Source of the DNA: JAUIEH01 sp964483375
GTDB taxonomy: Bacteria; Pseudomonadota; Alphaproteobacteria; Caulobacterales; Maricaulaceae
NCBI GenBank assembly: GCA_964483375.1
Contig: CAZABJ010000013.1
Location: forward strand, 1 to 52,446
Direction: 5' to 3'
DNA: 52,446 nucleotides
Below, piece after piece: positions 1-9,115 of this stretch. Both the position numbers and the translations under genes were made by a program. Within the stretch, counting starts at the first letter, position 1; each line of letters starts with the position of its first letter. The notes under the pieces are model-generated. The model was given only the letters and a program-made list of their open reading frames with translations, searched no databases and was not told where the DNA came from.

Positions 1-380
<380 letters not shown>

Positions 381-662
381 AGTTCGCCTGCTCGCGCGGA
401 AAGGCGAACCTTTCCACGAGTTAGCGTATTTGGATTTTCGACGGGAACGTTCGAACGGTTCAGCCGAAGCTGACCCGTCAAACGGAAATTGGTCGAAAAA
501 CGCTGCGAGCGAGCGTCCGAGCGTGAGCTATCGCCCACGCAACACGACCGCCGCCGCCTGCGTTTCTCTTTCTCTCTCTCACAATGTCAAACAGCCGGAA
601 ACGCAAGGAAAACCCTTCCGTCTCCCGCCGCCCGAGACCTTGGCCTCCGCGGCGAGGCGCGG
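381..662 (-). other. pre-16S leader
   Basis: This is about 280 nt of non-coding sequence between the mature 16S 5' end and the best promoter candidate. It includes a perfect 7-bp hairpin at 398-415 whose loop reads UUCG on the transcribed (minus) strand, typical of stable rRNA leader structures. A CT-rich tract lies at 561-580. A second TTGACA hexamer (minus strand, 590-585) has no convincing -10 box behind it. Open frames here have no ribosome-binding site and no recognisable protein. Confidence 0.6.
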
Positions 663-691
663 TGTTTAAGCCCGCGTCCGAAGTATGTCAA
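663..691 (-). promoter_or_regulatory. sigma70-type promoter, probable rrn promoter
   Basis: On the minus strand there is a perfect -35 box TTGACA (691-686), a 17-nt spacer and the -10 box TAAACA (668-663). It points at the 16S gene and would start transcription about 275 nt upstream of the mature 5' end, a usual distance for rRNA promoters. This is a motif match only. Confidence 0.6.
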
Positions 692-943
692 CCGCCACCT
701 CCCGATCGATTCGCGTCGTCCACAGCGGGCTGATGCGACCGTCGTCTCTTGCTTCTCGCGCACGGTTGGACCCGGGCACGGGCGAAGCAATAAGCGGCGA
801 AGGCTTAATAGAATATGTACGGCTTCCGACCAACGCAAGCAAAAATTCGGCATGTTGGTGCGATAGTGCATTTTCCGCGCGGCGCATGGCATGCATGGCG
901 CAATTGGCGCCGCACAGGTCGCGTAATTTGGGGAGCCACCGTT

Positions 944-1909
944 ATGGCGCAAGCCCGGTCCGCACATGGCGGGGACCAAGCCGAACTCGACCGGCAGCCC
1001 CCCGCGCGCCCGAAACTCGGTTTGGCGCTTGGCGGCGGGATCGCCCGGGGGTGGTCGCATATCGGCGCGCTCGAAGTCCTGCTTGAGGAAGGCGTCGAGG
1101 TCGACATCATTTCGGGAACCTCGATCGGCGCGTTGGTGGGCGGGGCGTATCTCGCCGGCCGATTTGACGATTTGAAAGATTGGGCTTTGGGCCTGACGCG
1201 TCGTCGGATGCTGAATTTCCTTGATATCAGGCTGCGGGGCGGAGGGTTGTTGGCGGGCGATCGCTTGGCCGCGGCCATGCGCGAGCATCTGGGCGGAACC
1301 CGCATTGAGGACCTGCCTAAGCCGTTTGTCGCAGTGGCCGCGGAATTGGCGACGGGCCATGAGGCCTGGTTGCGGTCGGGCGAAATGGTCCCGGCGATTC
1401 GCGCGTCTTACGCTTTGCCCGGCGCGTTCGCGCCCATCAGCATCGACGGCCGCTGGCTGATCGACGGCGCCCTGGTGAACCCGGTGCCGGTTTCGGTGTG
1501 TCGGGCGTTGGGCGCGCGGCTGGTGATCGCGGTCGGGCTGAACGGGGATTCCTTCGGCTCCCTCGCCGCCGAACCCGATCTGAGCGCAGATGAAGATGAG
1601 GGCGAAAACCTCACGGGACTGACCTTAAATAAGGTGCGTCCGGAACGTTTGGTGATGAAGCAGCTTTTCGGCTCGACCGACAAGACGCCCGGCATGGGCT
1701 CGGTCATGCTCGGCGCGCTCAATCTGGTGATGGATCGGCTCGGCCGCTCGCGGCTCGCGGGCGATCCGCCTGACGTGTATGTCATCCCAAAAATCGCCCA
1801 TATCGGGCTTTTGGACTTCGCGAAGGCCGAGGAGCTCATTGCGCTGGGGCGCGAGGCGATGCAACGGGAAATGCCCGTCCTCCGCCATGCGCTGAAGGCG
1901 CTGAGTTAG
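944..1909 (+). CDS. patatin-like phospholipase family protein (RssA-like)
   Basis: 321 residues. It is a predicted serine lipase/acyl hydrolase of the bacterial patatin family, acting on phospholipid or acyl esters. The glycine-rich oxyanion motif GGGIARG is at residues ~30-36, the nucleophile elbow GTSIG at 58-62 (catalytic Ser60), and the dyad aspartate lies in the DGALVNP motif (Asp174). Length and layout fit the RssA/YchK type, which lacks the extra domains of secreted toxins. No signal peptide is seen, so it is probably cytoplasmic or membrane-associated. I chose the ATG at 944 because GGGGAG lies 7 nt upstream. The frame is open back to 815, but that extension looks non-coding. Its substrate cannot be told from sequence. 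Confidence 0.93.
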   Translation: MAQARSAHGGDQAELDRQPPARPKLGLALGGGIARGWSHIGALEVLLEEGVEVDIISGTSIGALVGGAYLAGRFDDLKDWALGLTRRRMLNFLDIRLRGGGLLAGDRLAAAMREHLGGTRIEDLPKPFVAVAAELATGHEAWLRSGEMVPAIRASYALPGAFAPISIDGRWLIDGALVNPVPVSVCRALGARLVIAVGLNGDSFGSLAAEPDLSADEDEGENLTGLTLNKVRPERLVMKQLFGSTDKTPGMGSVMLGALNLVMDRLGRSRLAGDPPDVYVIPKIAHIGLLDFAKAEELIALGREAMQREMPVLRHALKALS

Positions 1910-1980
1910 ACACAGCCGACCCTACCCGCTCCCAGCGCAGTTTCACCGTCATCCACAACACCGGATCGCCCGGCGCGCGC

Positions 1981-2415
1981 TTATCCCGTCGCGATATACG
2001 CGCGCATCGCGGCGGCTTCGGCCTCGGTTTCAGCGATCTTCCACTTGACCACGTCGCCAATGGACACCACGCCGAGCAGCCGGTCGTCCTCGCCGGTGAC
2101 GGGCAAATGGCGGATCCGGCGGTCGGTCATGCAGGCCAGCAATTCATCAAGCTCGGTCTTGGGACCCACCGTGATCACGTCTCGCGTCATGCACGCCTCG
2201 ACGCGCAAATCCAACGCGCCCGCGCCGCGCCGGGCGATTTCGCGGGTGACGTCACGCTCAGACAAAACGCCCACGATCGCGCGTTCCTCGTCGACGACAA
2301 TCACTGCGCCGATGCGGTGAGCGTCCAGCACGCCAGCCGCCGCAGCGACCGTCATCGCCGGGCTTGCGGTTATCACCTCAGCGCCCTTAGCGCGCAAAAT
2401 GCCAGCGGCGTTCAT
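1981..2415 (-). CDS. CBS-domain-pair protein
   Basis: 144 residues made of two tandem CBS motifs (about residues 8-65 and 73-130) with little else. CBS pairs bind adenine nucleotides or related ligands and act as energy or redox sensors. Stand-alone pairs of this size are common in alphaproteobacteria and usually lack a known partner. The ATG at 2415 has a strong ribosome-binding site (GGGAGG) immediately upstream, so I prefer it to the in-frame start about 30 codons earlier. It is transcribed divergently from the hfa operon. The stop is ~70 nt from the convergent patatin-like gene. Confidence 0.9.
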   Translation of the reverse strand: MNAAGILRAKGAEVITASPAMTVAAAAGVLDAHRIGAVIVVDEERAIVGVLSERDVTREIARRGAGALDLRVEACMTRDVITVGPKTELDELLACMTDRRIRHLPVTGEDDRLLGVVSIGDVVKWKIAETEAEAAAMRAYIATG

Positions 2416-2711
2416 TGAGGACCTCCCATTTCTTATCACCCCTCTTGTCGCTCCCCTCAGACCGACAGCGTCGCCCGCCGACGCGGCGGGATCAACGCAT
2501 CGGCGCACAATTGCGGGCCTTTATCATCGCATGTCTCGTTTCGAAGCGCCGTCCGCTCCCGTGACAGGCGCGGGGTGACCGGCCGGCGCCGACGAGACAG
2601 GGAATTCTCCTAGGCGGGGAAACGCGCATGGTCGTTTCGCGCCTTCCCGCTGCGCTGGCACGGGCGTTGCAAAATTCCCCTCGACCGCGAAATCGCTCAG
2701 GAGCGAATGCC

Positions 2712-3176
2712 ATGACCGCCAGCCACGCGACAAAGGCCCGCGCAAAAGCCGCGCCCTTGTCGTCCCAACGATGGGGCGTGATCGCCGCCTGCGCCGCCCT
2801 GCTCGCCGGGCTGTGCGCAGACCTCGCCTCCGCTGACCCTCTGCCGCGCCGAGCCGGGGAATTCAACACGCCTTATGGGCAATCGCTGGGCGAAGAAAAC
2901 CGCCCCGTCGACCCCCGGACGCGCGACTGGAACGGCAATCGAACGATTATCAACGGCCGCATTCTGACCGGAGACGGCTCTTCGCTTCCTCCCAGCCTGG
3001 CCCGCGGTTTTGTCGGTCAAACCGGCGCAACGCCGTTCGCCCAGGCGATCGGCAACCAACTCAACGTCGTCGTTCAAGGCAACCGCAATACGGTCATTGT
3101 CGACGCCACCCAGATCAACAACGGAGACGTCGAAGCGGGCGTCGTCCTCAACGGGGAGCTCGACCTCGATGACTAA
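2712..3176 (+). CDS. hfaA: holdfast anchoring protein HfaA
   Basis: 154 residues. It has a long basic N-terminus, a signal peptide (hydrophobic stretch ~22-38, likely cleavage after ASA near 41) and a mature part with curlin-like Asn/Gln-rich strands near the C-terminus (for example NQLNVVVQGNRNTVIVDATQ). In Caulobacter, HfaA is a cell-surface protein that, with HfaB and HfaD, anchors the polysaccharide holdfast to the envelope and forms large stable assemblies. Identification rests on these traits and on the immediate downstream genes hfaB and hfaD in the Caulobacter order. The ATG at 2712 has an AGGAG-type site 8 nt upstream. The last 8 nt overlap the hfaB start, which implies translational coupling. 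Confidence 0.88.
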   Translation: MTASHATKARAKAAPLSSQRWGVIAACAALLAGLCADLASADPLPRRAGEFNTPYGQSLGEENRPVDPRTRDWNGNRTIINGRILTGDGSSLPPSLARGFVGQTGATPFAQAIGNQLNVVVQGNRNTVIVDATQINNGDVEAGVVLNGELDLDD

Positions 3177-4185
3177 GAATCGAAAGAAATCGCTTCTGTC
3201 TCGCGCCGTCGTTCCGGCCGTCGCGATGATGGCGACCGTCTTGGGCGGCTGCGTCTCACCGGTTGCGGGTCCGAACGGGAACTACGCCGCGCCGATGGGC
3301 GGCTCGCCGGTGACGGCGAACCCCACGCCTTATACGAGCGCCCTGGTTTGCCTCGGCCAATATGCGCGGATGAACAATCTCGCCACCCCGCGCATCGCGG
3401 TCGGTCGCATTGCGGACTATACGGGCAAAGAGGAAATTGAAGGCGGGCCGCGCCTCACTCAAGGCGCATCGCTGATGGCGATGTCGGCTTTCGCCAAGGT
3501 CGGCGCAACGCTGGTGGAGCGTTTCGACACCAGCGTTTCCGAGCTCGAACTGCGCTATGCGAACAATCGCCTGATCGCCGACGACTACGGTCAAGCGCCG
3601 TATCGTCAGATTATGGCGGGTTCCATTCCGGGGTCGGACTACTATCTCGTCGGCGGCATCACGGAGCTGAACTTCAACATTCGTTCCTCCGGCGCTGACC
3701 TATTCTTCGGCGACGCGGATGCGACCGATCCGGCCGGCAATCTGTCGGGACGTTTGTTCGTGATGAATGTCGGTTTGGACCTGCGACTGGTGAACACCCA
3801 GACGCTGGAAGTGGTCGACGTCATCTCCTACCAAAAACAGATCATCGGCCGCGAAATCCAAGCCGGCTATTTCGACTTCTTCAACAACAACGTCTTCGAC
3901 CTTTCGGTCGGCGAATCCGGTCTTGAGCCCATGCAGCTCGCGGTGCGTTCCGTCATCGAACGTGCGGTGCTGGAAATGTCCGCCAATCTCTACGGCGTGT
4001 CGGGTCCGGACGTTTGCGCCTTCGAAGATCCTCTCGCCACAAACGGAGCCACAGGGGACTTCATCCCCTCCCAGGCCACCATCAACTCCATGGAGACCCA
4101 CAATGCGGTCACCCGCGACGACCCTAATCGCTGGCATGAGCGCCGCGACGATTCTCTCAGCGCCTGGCTTCGCGGACAGTACTAA
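3169..4185 (+). CDS. hfaB: holdfast anchoring protein HfaB, CsgG-family outer-membrane lipoprotein
   Basis: 338 residues. A lipoprotein signal ends at the LGGC lipobox (Cys28). The remainder matches the CsgG/HfaB family: a conserved IAVGRIADYTG segment, then the YYLVGGITELNFN region and a long amphipathic barrel-forming section. CsgG-family proteins form oligomeric outer-membrane secretion pores. HfaB is needed for surface export and stability of HfaA and HfaD (known from Caulobacter). The start overlaps the end of hfaA (ATGACTAA), and hfaD begins 83 nt before this gene stops, so the three are tightly coupled. Confidence 0.94.
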   Translation: MTKNRKKSLLSRAVVPAVAMMATVLGGCVSPVAGPNGNYAAPMGGSPVTANPTPYTSALVCLGQYARMNNLATPRIAVGRIADYTGKEEIEGGPRLTQGASLMAMSAFAKVGATLVERFDTSVSELELRYANNRLIADDYGQAPYRQIMAGSIPGSDYYLVGGITELNFNIRSSGADLFFGDADATDPAGNLSGRLFVMNVGLDLRLVNTQTLEVVDVISYQKQIIGREIQAGYFDFFNNNVFDLSVGESGLEPMQLAVRSVIERAVLEMSANLYGVSGPDVCAFEDPLATNGATGDFIPSQATINSMETHNAVTRDDPNRWHERRDDSLSAWLRGQY

Positions 4186-5317
4186 CGACGCGCTGAACGG
4201 CCAGGTCTTTCTGGGCGACTTTGACGGCCGCCTCAATGTGGTGGTGGATGTCGCCGATCAGGCGAACGCCGGCGCCATCGCCATGGGCAACGCGGTTTCC
4301 GCCTATTCCGGCGCGGACGACGTGGCCTTGGAAAGCACGCAGGCGCTTGCCGGCGACGGCGCGGCAGTCGCGACCGTGACCGGTGAAACGGTTTGGGACG
4401 CGACAGTCGCCGCAACCGGCTTCGGCAATGCGCTCGCCGTTGAGGGCGACGGCGCGAGCCTGTCTGCGCTGGGCGACCAAGCCTACGCGAACGGAGCGTT
4501 GTCGTCGGAAGCGGTCCTTGAGGTCGACCGGGCGGGTTCGGCCGCCGTCGTCGCCTCCACGGTCGCGAACGCCGCCAGCGCGACGGCGAGGGACGGCGAG
4601 GTCACCGCGTTTTTCGACCAAGACAACGCCGCGCAGAACACCGCCGCCGCCGAAGCCATTGTGGGCGACGCCGACGCCTTGTCCGTGACGGCGCTCTCCG
4701 TGGCGAACACGGTCACCGCGTCCGCTGACTACGGCGCGCTCGACGTGAGCGCGGTGCAGGCCAATAGCGGCGACCCCGTACAGGCCACCACTTTTGTTGA
4801 CGCCGGCGCCGTGACCGCCCTTTCCGCCGCCAGCACGGCGGGCGGAAACTCGCTCTACGCCACAAATGTCGGCCCCTCCGGCGCGATTGGCGGATACCAG
4901 GAAAACACCGGTTATGTGCGCGGGGAAACGTCGGTGAGCCTCGGCGGGTTTGACGAGGCGGCGGTCAGCGCCACGGCCATGGGCTCCTCTGCGCTGCTCA
5001 ATACGGTGGGCGGGGATGTCTCGATCGCGCTGACACAGAACAACTGGTCAGGCGGCGTGGAGGCGGATGCGCGCTTCACCGCCGCAGGGGGCGGCGACGC
5101 GTTTGCTGCGTCCGCCGCGTTTGGAAACACGGTCACCGCCACCTCTTGCTCGGTCTGCGCGCGACCCTTCCAAGGGGAAACCCGCCAACTCAGCGAAGGG
5201 CCAGTGCGCTCTCAAACGACCATCTCTGTCGGCGGCCAAGCCGGGAGCGTAGCGGGGAGCGCGGTCGCAGTGGGCAACAACGCCAGTTTCTCGTCCGCGA
5301 TCCCCGGCGGCGGCTGA
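4103..5317 (+). CDS. hfaD: holdfast anchoring protein HfaD
   Basis: 404 residues, starting inside the 3' end of hfaB with GGAG 7 nt before the ATG. A signal peptide (about 1-24) is followed by a low-complexity, Ala/Gly/Val/Asn-rich mature region with repeated short beta-strand units, as expected for an extended surface fibre or adhesin. The only cysteines form a C-x-x-C pair in TSCSVCARP near the C-terminus. In Caulobacter, HfaD is a surface-exposed outer-membrane-associated protein working with HfaA in holdfast anchoring. Assignment relies mainly on position after hfaB, size and composition, because HfaD sequences diverge quickly. Confidence 0.85.
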   Translation: MRSPATTLIAGMSAATILSAPGFADSTNDALNGQVFLGDFDGRLNVVVDVADQANAGAIAMGNAVSAYSGADDVALESTQALAGDGAAVATVTGETVWDATVAATGFGNALAVEGDGASLSALGDQAYANGALSSEAVLEVDRAGSAAVVASTVANAASATARDGEVTAFFDQDNAAQNTAAAEAIVGDADALSVTALSVANTVTASADYGALDVSAVQANSGDPVQATTFVDAGAVTALSAASTAGGNSLYATNVGPSGAIGGYQENTGYVRGETSVSLGGFDEAAVSATAMGSSALLNTVGGDVSIALTQNNWSGGVEADARFTAAGGGDAFAASAAFGNTVTATSCSVCARPFQGETRQLSEGPVRSQTTISVGGQAGSVAGSAVAVGNNASFSSAIPGGG

Positions 5318-5362
5318 CCAAACCGCACAACAAAAAGCAGCGAAAAAACAATACCCTTCACC

Positions 5363-5402
5363 AGCGCAGCGCCCTTTTCAGGGCCTGCGCTTCACTTTTT
5401 TT
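5363..5402 (+). terminator. rho-independent terminator of the hfa operon
   Basis: A hairpin with arms AGCGCAG/CTGCGCT and an inner GCCC/GGGC, loop TTTTCA, is followed by a run of seven T. It sits 46 nt after the hfaD stop and separates the hfa operon from the caspase-like gene. Confidence 0.88.
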
Positions 5403-5473
5403 CCCGCCTGCCGAAAAAATGTCTTGGATGGAGCGTACGCGTCCCTTCCGAGGGACAGGCAGGGAGAACGGGC

Positions 5474-7420
5474 ATGCGCGCGATCGCACTCATTTTGGCC
5501 GCGACGCTCGTTTGGGTTTGGGGCGAAACGGCCCGAGCGCAAACGAACGTCCTGCCGTTCGAAGACCCGGCCGCCTATGGCGGGCCGCTCGAACCGGAAG
5601 AAGAAGACGCTTTCGACCCCGCGGTCTATGCGGAGGAAGACGAAACCGCGATCGACGCCGCGCCTGTCGCCGCGGAGCCGCGCGTGGCGCTCATTGTCGG
5701 CGTTTCGAACTACGCCAACGCCTCGCCCCTCGCCAATCCCGCCAATGACGCGCGGGCGATCGCCGACACGCTGCGGGAATTGGGCTTCGACGTTTTGCTT
5801 GAACTCGACCCCAGCCTGCGTGACCTCCAAGAGGCGGTCATCGGACTGAAGCTGTCGATGATGGCGGCGGGACCGGATGCGATCGGCCTGTTTTATTTCG
5901 CCGGGCACGGCATCCAACATAACGGGGTGAACTATCTGGTGCCCGCCGATGCTTCGCTCGCCGACGCGGAGTATCTCGACGTCGAATCGGTCAGCGCGAA
6001 CTGGGTTCTGGGCGTGATGGAGGCCGCAGGCGTGGCGGCGAACTTCATCGTCTTGGACGCGTGCCGGAACGACCCCTTCACCCGCAGCTGGCGGTCCGCG
6101 ACCCGAGCCCATGACACGCTGGGGCTTGCGCAAATGCAGCCGCCTCGCGGGAGCTTCTTGGTGTTCTCCACCGCGCCGGGCGCAGTGGCTTATGACGGGG
6201 AAGAAGGGGAAAACAGCCCATTCGCGAATGCGCTGATTTCTCAGATCCGAGCCCGCGGCGTTCTCGCCGAAACGATGTTCCGGCGGGTCGTGACGGATGT
6301 GGAGCGCATCACCAGCGGCCTGCAAAGCCCCTGGGTCCAGTACTCCTTTTCAGGGGACTTCTATTTTGGCGGCCCCCCGAGCCAGGAAGACGCGCCGACG
6401 GGATTGGTTTCGGTCAACGCTCTTGAAGCGATGTATTGGAGCGAAGTGAACGAGTCAGGCGACGCCTCGCTTCTGCAACAATATCTCGACTGGTTCCCCG
6501 AGGGCGCATTCGCCGATGACGCCCGCGCCCAGCTCGCCGCCTTGACCGAAAGCGCCGAACCGGTCGCCGCCAGCGCGCCGCTCGTCGTCACCGCCGCCGA
6601 GCTAAGCGCGTCGCCGTCGGACTATGAAGGCCCCTGCCCGACCTCAGTCGGGTTTTCAGGCGTCATCCGGACCGAAGGCGGGGCCGAAGCCGAAGCGGGT
6701 ATCGTTTCCTACGCGTTCCTGAACAACGATGGGGAGACTACGCCGGTGCAATCCACCTCGCTCAGCGCGGACGGAACCGCGGAGGTTTCCCACTCCTGGA
6801 CCGTGGGCGAGGGCGACGACCGCAGCTCGGGCTGGATGATGCTTGAGGTGCGCGAGCCGGACTTCCTGCGCTCGACCCGCGCGTCGTTCACGGTGACCTG
6901 CGAACGACCCGAGACGCGGTCCGCCTCAGACGCCGGGGCCGCTCCCGACGACGCGGCCCGCGCGCCCATCGAGGTGCCCCGCCGCATGGTGTGGCGAGCC
7001 CGACGCAACCCGGAGTTCCTCGCGCAAGTCGAACGCGACGACCCTGCGCTCGCCGCTGAAATCCGGCGCCTGATCGCTGAGGCGGACGCGGCGGCCGTGG
7101 CGGTGGGCGCTCCGCTCCAGGTCGCACCGGCCGAGGACGCGATATTCGCGGTCACGCCTCGAAACACGGCGTTCGAGTGGGAGCCTGTGGAGGGCGCCCG
7201 GGCATACCGGATCGAAATTGACTGCTACGGCTGCTGCGCGCCGAACGCCTGGTGCGCGGATGTGGGCGGGCAAACCTTCGTCCAGGGTCGGATCCGCTCC
7301 ACCCAATTCAATCATGTGTTCGTCGGCGCCCAACCGGGTCGGTGGCGCGTGCAGGCGATACTGCGCGGGGGGGCGGAAACGCCGATGAGCCCCTGGCGTG
7401 AATTCATCCATGTCGACTAA
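5474..7420 (+). CDS. secreted caspase-fold (peptidase C14) protein
   Basis: 648 residues. After a signal peptide (cleavage near residue 22) and an acidic linker comes a caspase-like domain (about 68-300). It has the catalytic histidine in YFAGHG (His145) and the cysteine in VLDACRNDP (Cys197), so the dyad is intact. Next is a helical spacer (about 310-360) resembling TPR-like tails of bacterial caspase homologues, then two probable beta-sandwich segments (about 385-480 and 550-648). The last is cysteine-rich (CYGCCAPNAWC). Bacterial members usually cleave after basic residues, but the substrate here is unknown. The start has GGGAGAA 6 nt upstream. It follows the hfa operon but lies behind that operon's terminator, so it is probably a separate unit. 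Confidence 0.9.
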   Translation: MRAIALILAATLVWVWGETARAQTNVLPFEDPAAYGGPLEPEEEDAFDPAVYAEEDETAIDAAPVAAEPRVALIVGVSNYANASPLANPANDARAIADTLRELGFDVLLELDPSLRDLQEAVIGLKLSMMAAGPDAIGLFYFAGHGIQHNGVNYLVPADASLADAEYLDVESVSANWVLGVMEAAGVAANFIVLDACRNDPFTRSWRSATRAHDTLGLAQMQPPRGSFLVFSTAPGAVAYDGEEGENSPFANALISQIRARGVLAETMFRRVVTDVERITSGLQSPWVQYSFSGDFYFGGPPSQEDAPTGLVSVNALEAMYWSEVNESGDASLLQQYLDWFPEGAFADDARAQLAALTESAEPVAASAPLVVTAAELSASPSDYEGPCPTSVGFSGVIRTEGGAEAEAGIVSYAFLNNDGETTPVQSTSLSADGTAEVSHSWTVGEGDDRSSGWMMLEVREPDFLRSTRASFTVTCERPETRSASDAGAAPDDAARAPIEVPRRMVWRARRNPEFLAQVERDDPALAAEIRRLIAEADAAAVAVGAPLQVAPAEDAIFAVTPRNTAFEWEPVEGARAYRIEIDCYGCCAPNAWCADVGGQTFVQGRIRSTQFNHVFVGAQPGRWRVQAILRGGAETPMSPWREFIHVD

Positions 7421-7437
7421 GCACGCATACAATTAAA

Positions 7438-7465
7438 GAGGCCGGTCTCGCATGAGACCGGCCTC
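7438..7465. terminator. bidirectional terminator
   Basis: A perfect 12-bp stem (GAGGCCGGTCTC and its complement) with a 4-nt loop lies between two convergent stops. On the minus strand it is followed by TTTAATT; on the plus strand by a C/T-rich stretch. It probably ends both the caspase-like gene and the minus-strand gene. Confidence 0.85.
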
Positions 7466-7489
7466 CTCCCCCTCGGCGCTGCGGCTGCC

Positions 7490-8290
7490 TCAACAGCCGC
7501 CGCAGGCCGCGCCCGCACCGACCCCGCCGTCAAAAACGATCGGGCCGCCGGCATGTTCAAAAGCGGTGGCGACAGGAACCTCGGTCCGCTGGATCCGCAC
7601 GAGCTCGACGAGCGTCTCACCCGGACCGTAACGGCGGAGCAGTGAGCGTTCGTGGCAATTCCGGCGCGGCTCTTGGGCGGCGCAGGCAAGCGCGCCGTCG
7701 GCATAGCGCAAGGCCTCGCCCGGCGCGCAAACAATCGTTTCGCCCCCCGCATAGTCTGGCGCACCCTCGGCGGCTCTGCCGATCGTGGCCTGCATCGACG
7801 TGCCCGCCATGCAGCGATAGATCTCGCCGTCAAAATCCGCCGCCACACGCGCCTCAGGGGACGGCCGGGAGGCGGGATGCGGATTGCCGTCCGCGTCCAA
7901 ACAGACCGCCCGCACCGCTGCGAGTTCGCGGACTTCGTGGGTGCGGGTCTCATAAGACACCGTTTCGCCAACGACGGTCAGATTGTTCACCGTCGCAGGC
8001 GCCGGCCCCCCGGCGCCGCAGCAACGCGACCCGCCGCCGCCGGCGATGATGACCTGTCCGCCGCCGCGGCGATGGTCGCGTCGGCTCCAATGCACGCTGG
8101 TGGAGCCGTGGTGAATGGTGGTCGATACGCTTGGCGTTCCCACGCTGACGCTCGGGCCGGCGACGCTCACCGACGGCGCGGTCACAACCTGCTGGCCGCC
8201 CGTGCAGCACGGACCTTCCTGCGCCGCCCCGCCGCCTGTCCAAACCAGGGCCAGGGCCGCCGCCGCCATGTGTCGCGCTGAAACGTTCAT
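7490..8290 (-). CDS. secreted cysteine-rich protein of unknown function
   Basis: 266 residues with a signal peptide (cleavage after AAQ, about residue 23). The mature N-terminus holds a CC pair and a repetitive PSVSV stretch (three copies of PSVS within ~20 residues). A basic, glycine-rich segment and a second CC pair (SRCCGAGG) follow. The C-terminal half carries scattered single cysteines and ends in GAACGGC, so several disulfides are likely. I do not recognise a family. It looks like a periplasmic or surface structural protein. The ATG at 8290 follows a GGAGCGG site. It is divergent from the downstream plus-strand gene and ends at the shared terminator. Confidence 0.75.
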   Translation of the reverse strand: MNVSARHMAAAALALVWTGGGAAQEGPCCTGGQQVVTAPSVSVAGPSVSVGTPSVSTTIHHGSTSVHWSRRDHRRGGGQVIIAGGGGSRCCGAGGPAPATVNNLTVVGETVSYETRTHEVRELAAVRAVCLDADGNPHPASRPSPEARVAADFDGEIYRCMAGTSMQATIGRAAEGAPDYAGGETIVCAPGEALRYADGALACAAQEPRRNCHERSLLRRYGPGETLVELVRIQRTEVPVATAFEHAGGPIVFDGGVGAGAACGGC

Positions 8291-8590
8291 CCTGCCGCTC
8301 CGTGTTGTTCGAGCGCTCAGGTGCAATCGCCGCGCCGCATTCCCCGAGGAGGCGAGAACACGCCGCCATTTCTGCGATTCGCAGGCTAAGTCCGCGTTTT
8401 CCCCAGACAATTGCGGTAGAATGCCGGAAGCAGCTGACGGTGTGGGCGGCCCGGTCTATCGTGACTTTTTACGCGTGATCGGCGTCGTCGCTCGTGACGA
8501 TTCGCCTTAAAGGAGCGCGTTGAACGTCTCGCCCTCGGCGCGATCGCTACAAGCGCCGCGTCTGACGGCCATTGGGGAGGAGACCGCGCC

Positions 8591-9112
8591 ATGGCGCTCA
8601 GCGCGCTTGCTGAGACTTGGTTCGTCAAAGTGCGGAGCGATATCTTCGGTCCCTATCCGCGCGAACGGATCCGCGGCTTCATCGCCGAGGGGCGGGTGCG
8701 CGCGCGCACCTTAGTCGCCGCCCATCCCGCCGACCGATTCGCCCCCGCCGAGGAGTTTCCCGAACTCGCCGATATGCTGGCCCCGGAGATGCCGGTGCGC
8801 CGGACGCCGCCGGAGCCCCGCCGAGCGCAAGGCCCGCTGGCGACGTTTTTCATCGTCGCCGACGTGGAAAAAGACACCCTCGACATGGTCGAGGACCTGC
8901 TCAACACCATGGGGCCGTGCACCTACGCCGCCCATGGGGTTTGGATGGTGCGCGCCGCCACCACCGCGGAACTGATTCGCAATACGCTGACGAAAGTGCT
9001 CACCGCTGAGGACACGCTCATCATCGTAGACGCAACGCGTGATCGGGCGGCCTGGTTCAATATCGGCCAAGACCGAGACGCCGCCCTCCGCGCGTTGCGG
9101 GAAGAGGCCTAG
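8591..9112 (+). CDS. GYF_2-like domain protein
   Basis: 173 residues, no signal peptide. The N-terminal ~60 residues (WFVKVRSDIFGPYPRERI) resemble the bacterial GYF_2/DUF4339 fold, a small module often used for protein or membrane contacts. The C-terminal half (about 78-173) is an alpha/beta segment (FFIVADVEKDTLDMVEDLL ... TLIIVDATRDRAAWFNI) of unknown role. A GGAGGAG site precedes the ATG. The stop is 3 nt from the convergent carbonic-anhydrase-like gene. Function is not inferable beyond the domain match. Confidence 0.75.
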   Translation: MALSALAETWFVKVRSDIFGPYPRERIRGFIAEGRVRARTLVAAHPADRFAPAEEFPELADMLAPEMPVRRTPPEPRRAQGPLATFFIVADVEKDTLDMVEDLLNTMGPCTYAAHGVWMVRAATTAELIRNTLTKVLTAEDTLIIVDATRDRAAWFNIGQDRDAALRALREEA

Positions 9113-9115
9113 CGT

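Noticed and set aside
585..590. Second rrn promoter (TTGACA, minus strand)
   Set aside because: No acceptable -10 hexamer at 16-18 nt; mentioned only within the leader entry.
587..1360. 257-codon minus-strand frame over the rRNA leader and patatin gene
   Set aside because: Antisense to the patatin-like gene and crossing the rrn promoter; no start site or protein-like sequence.
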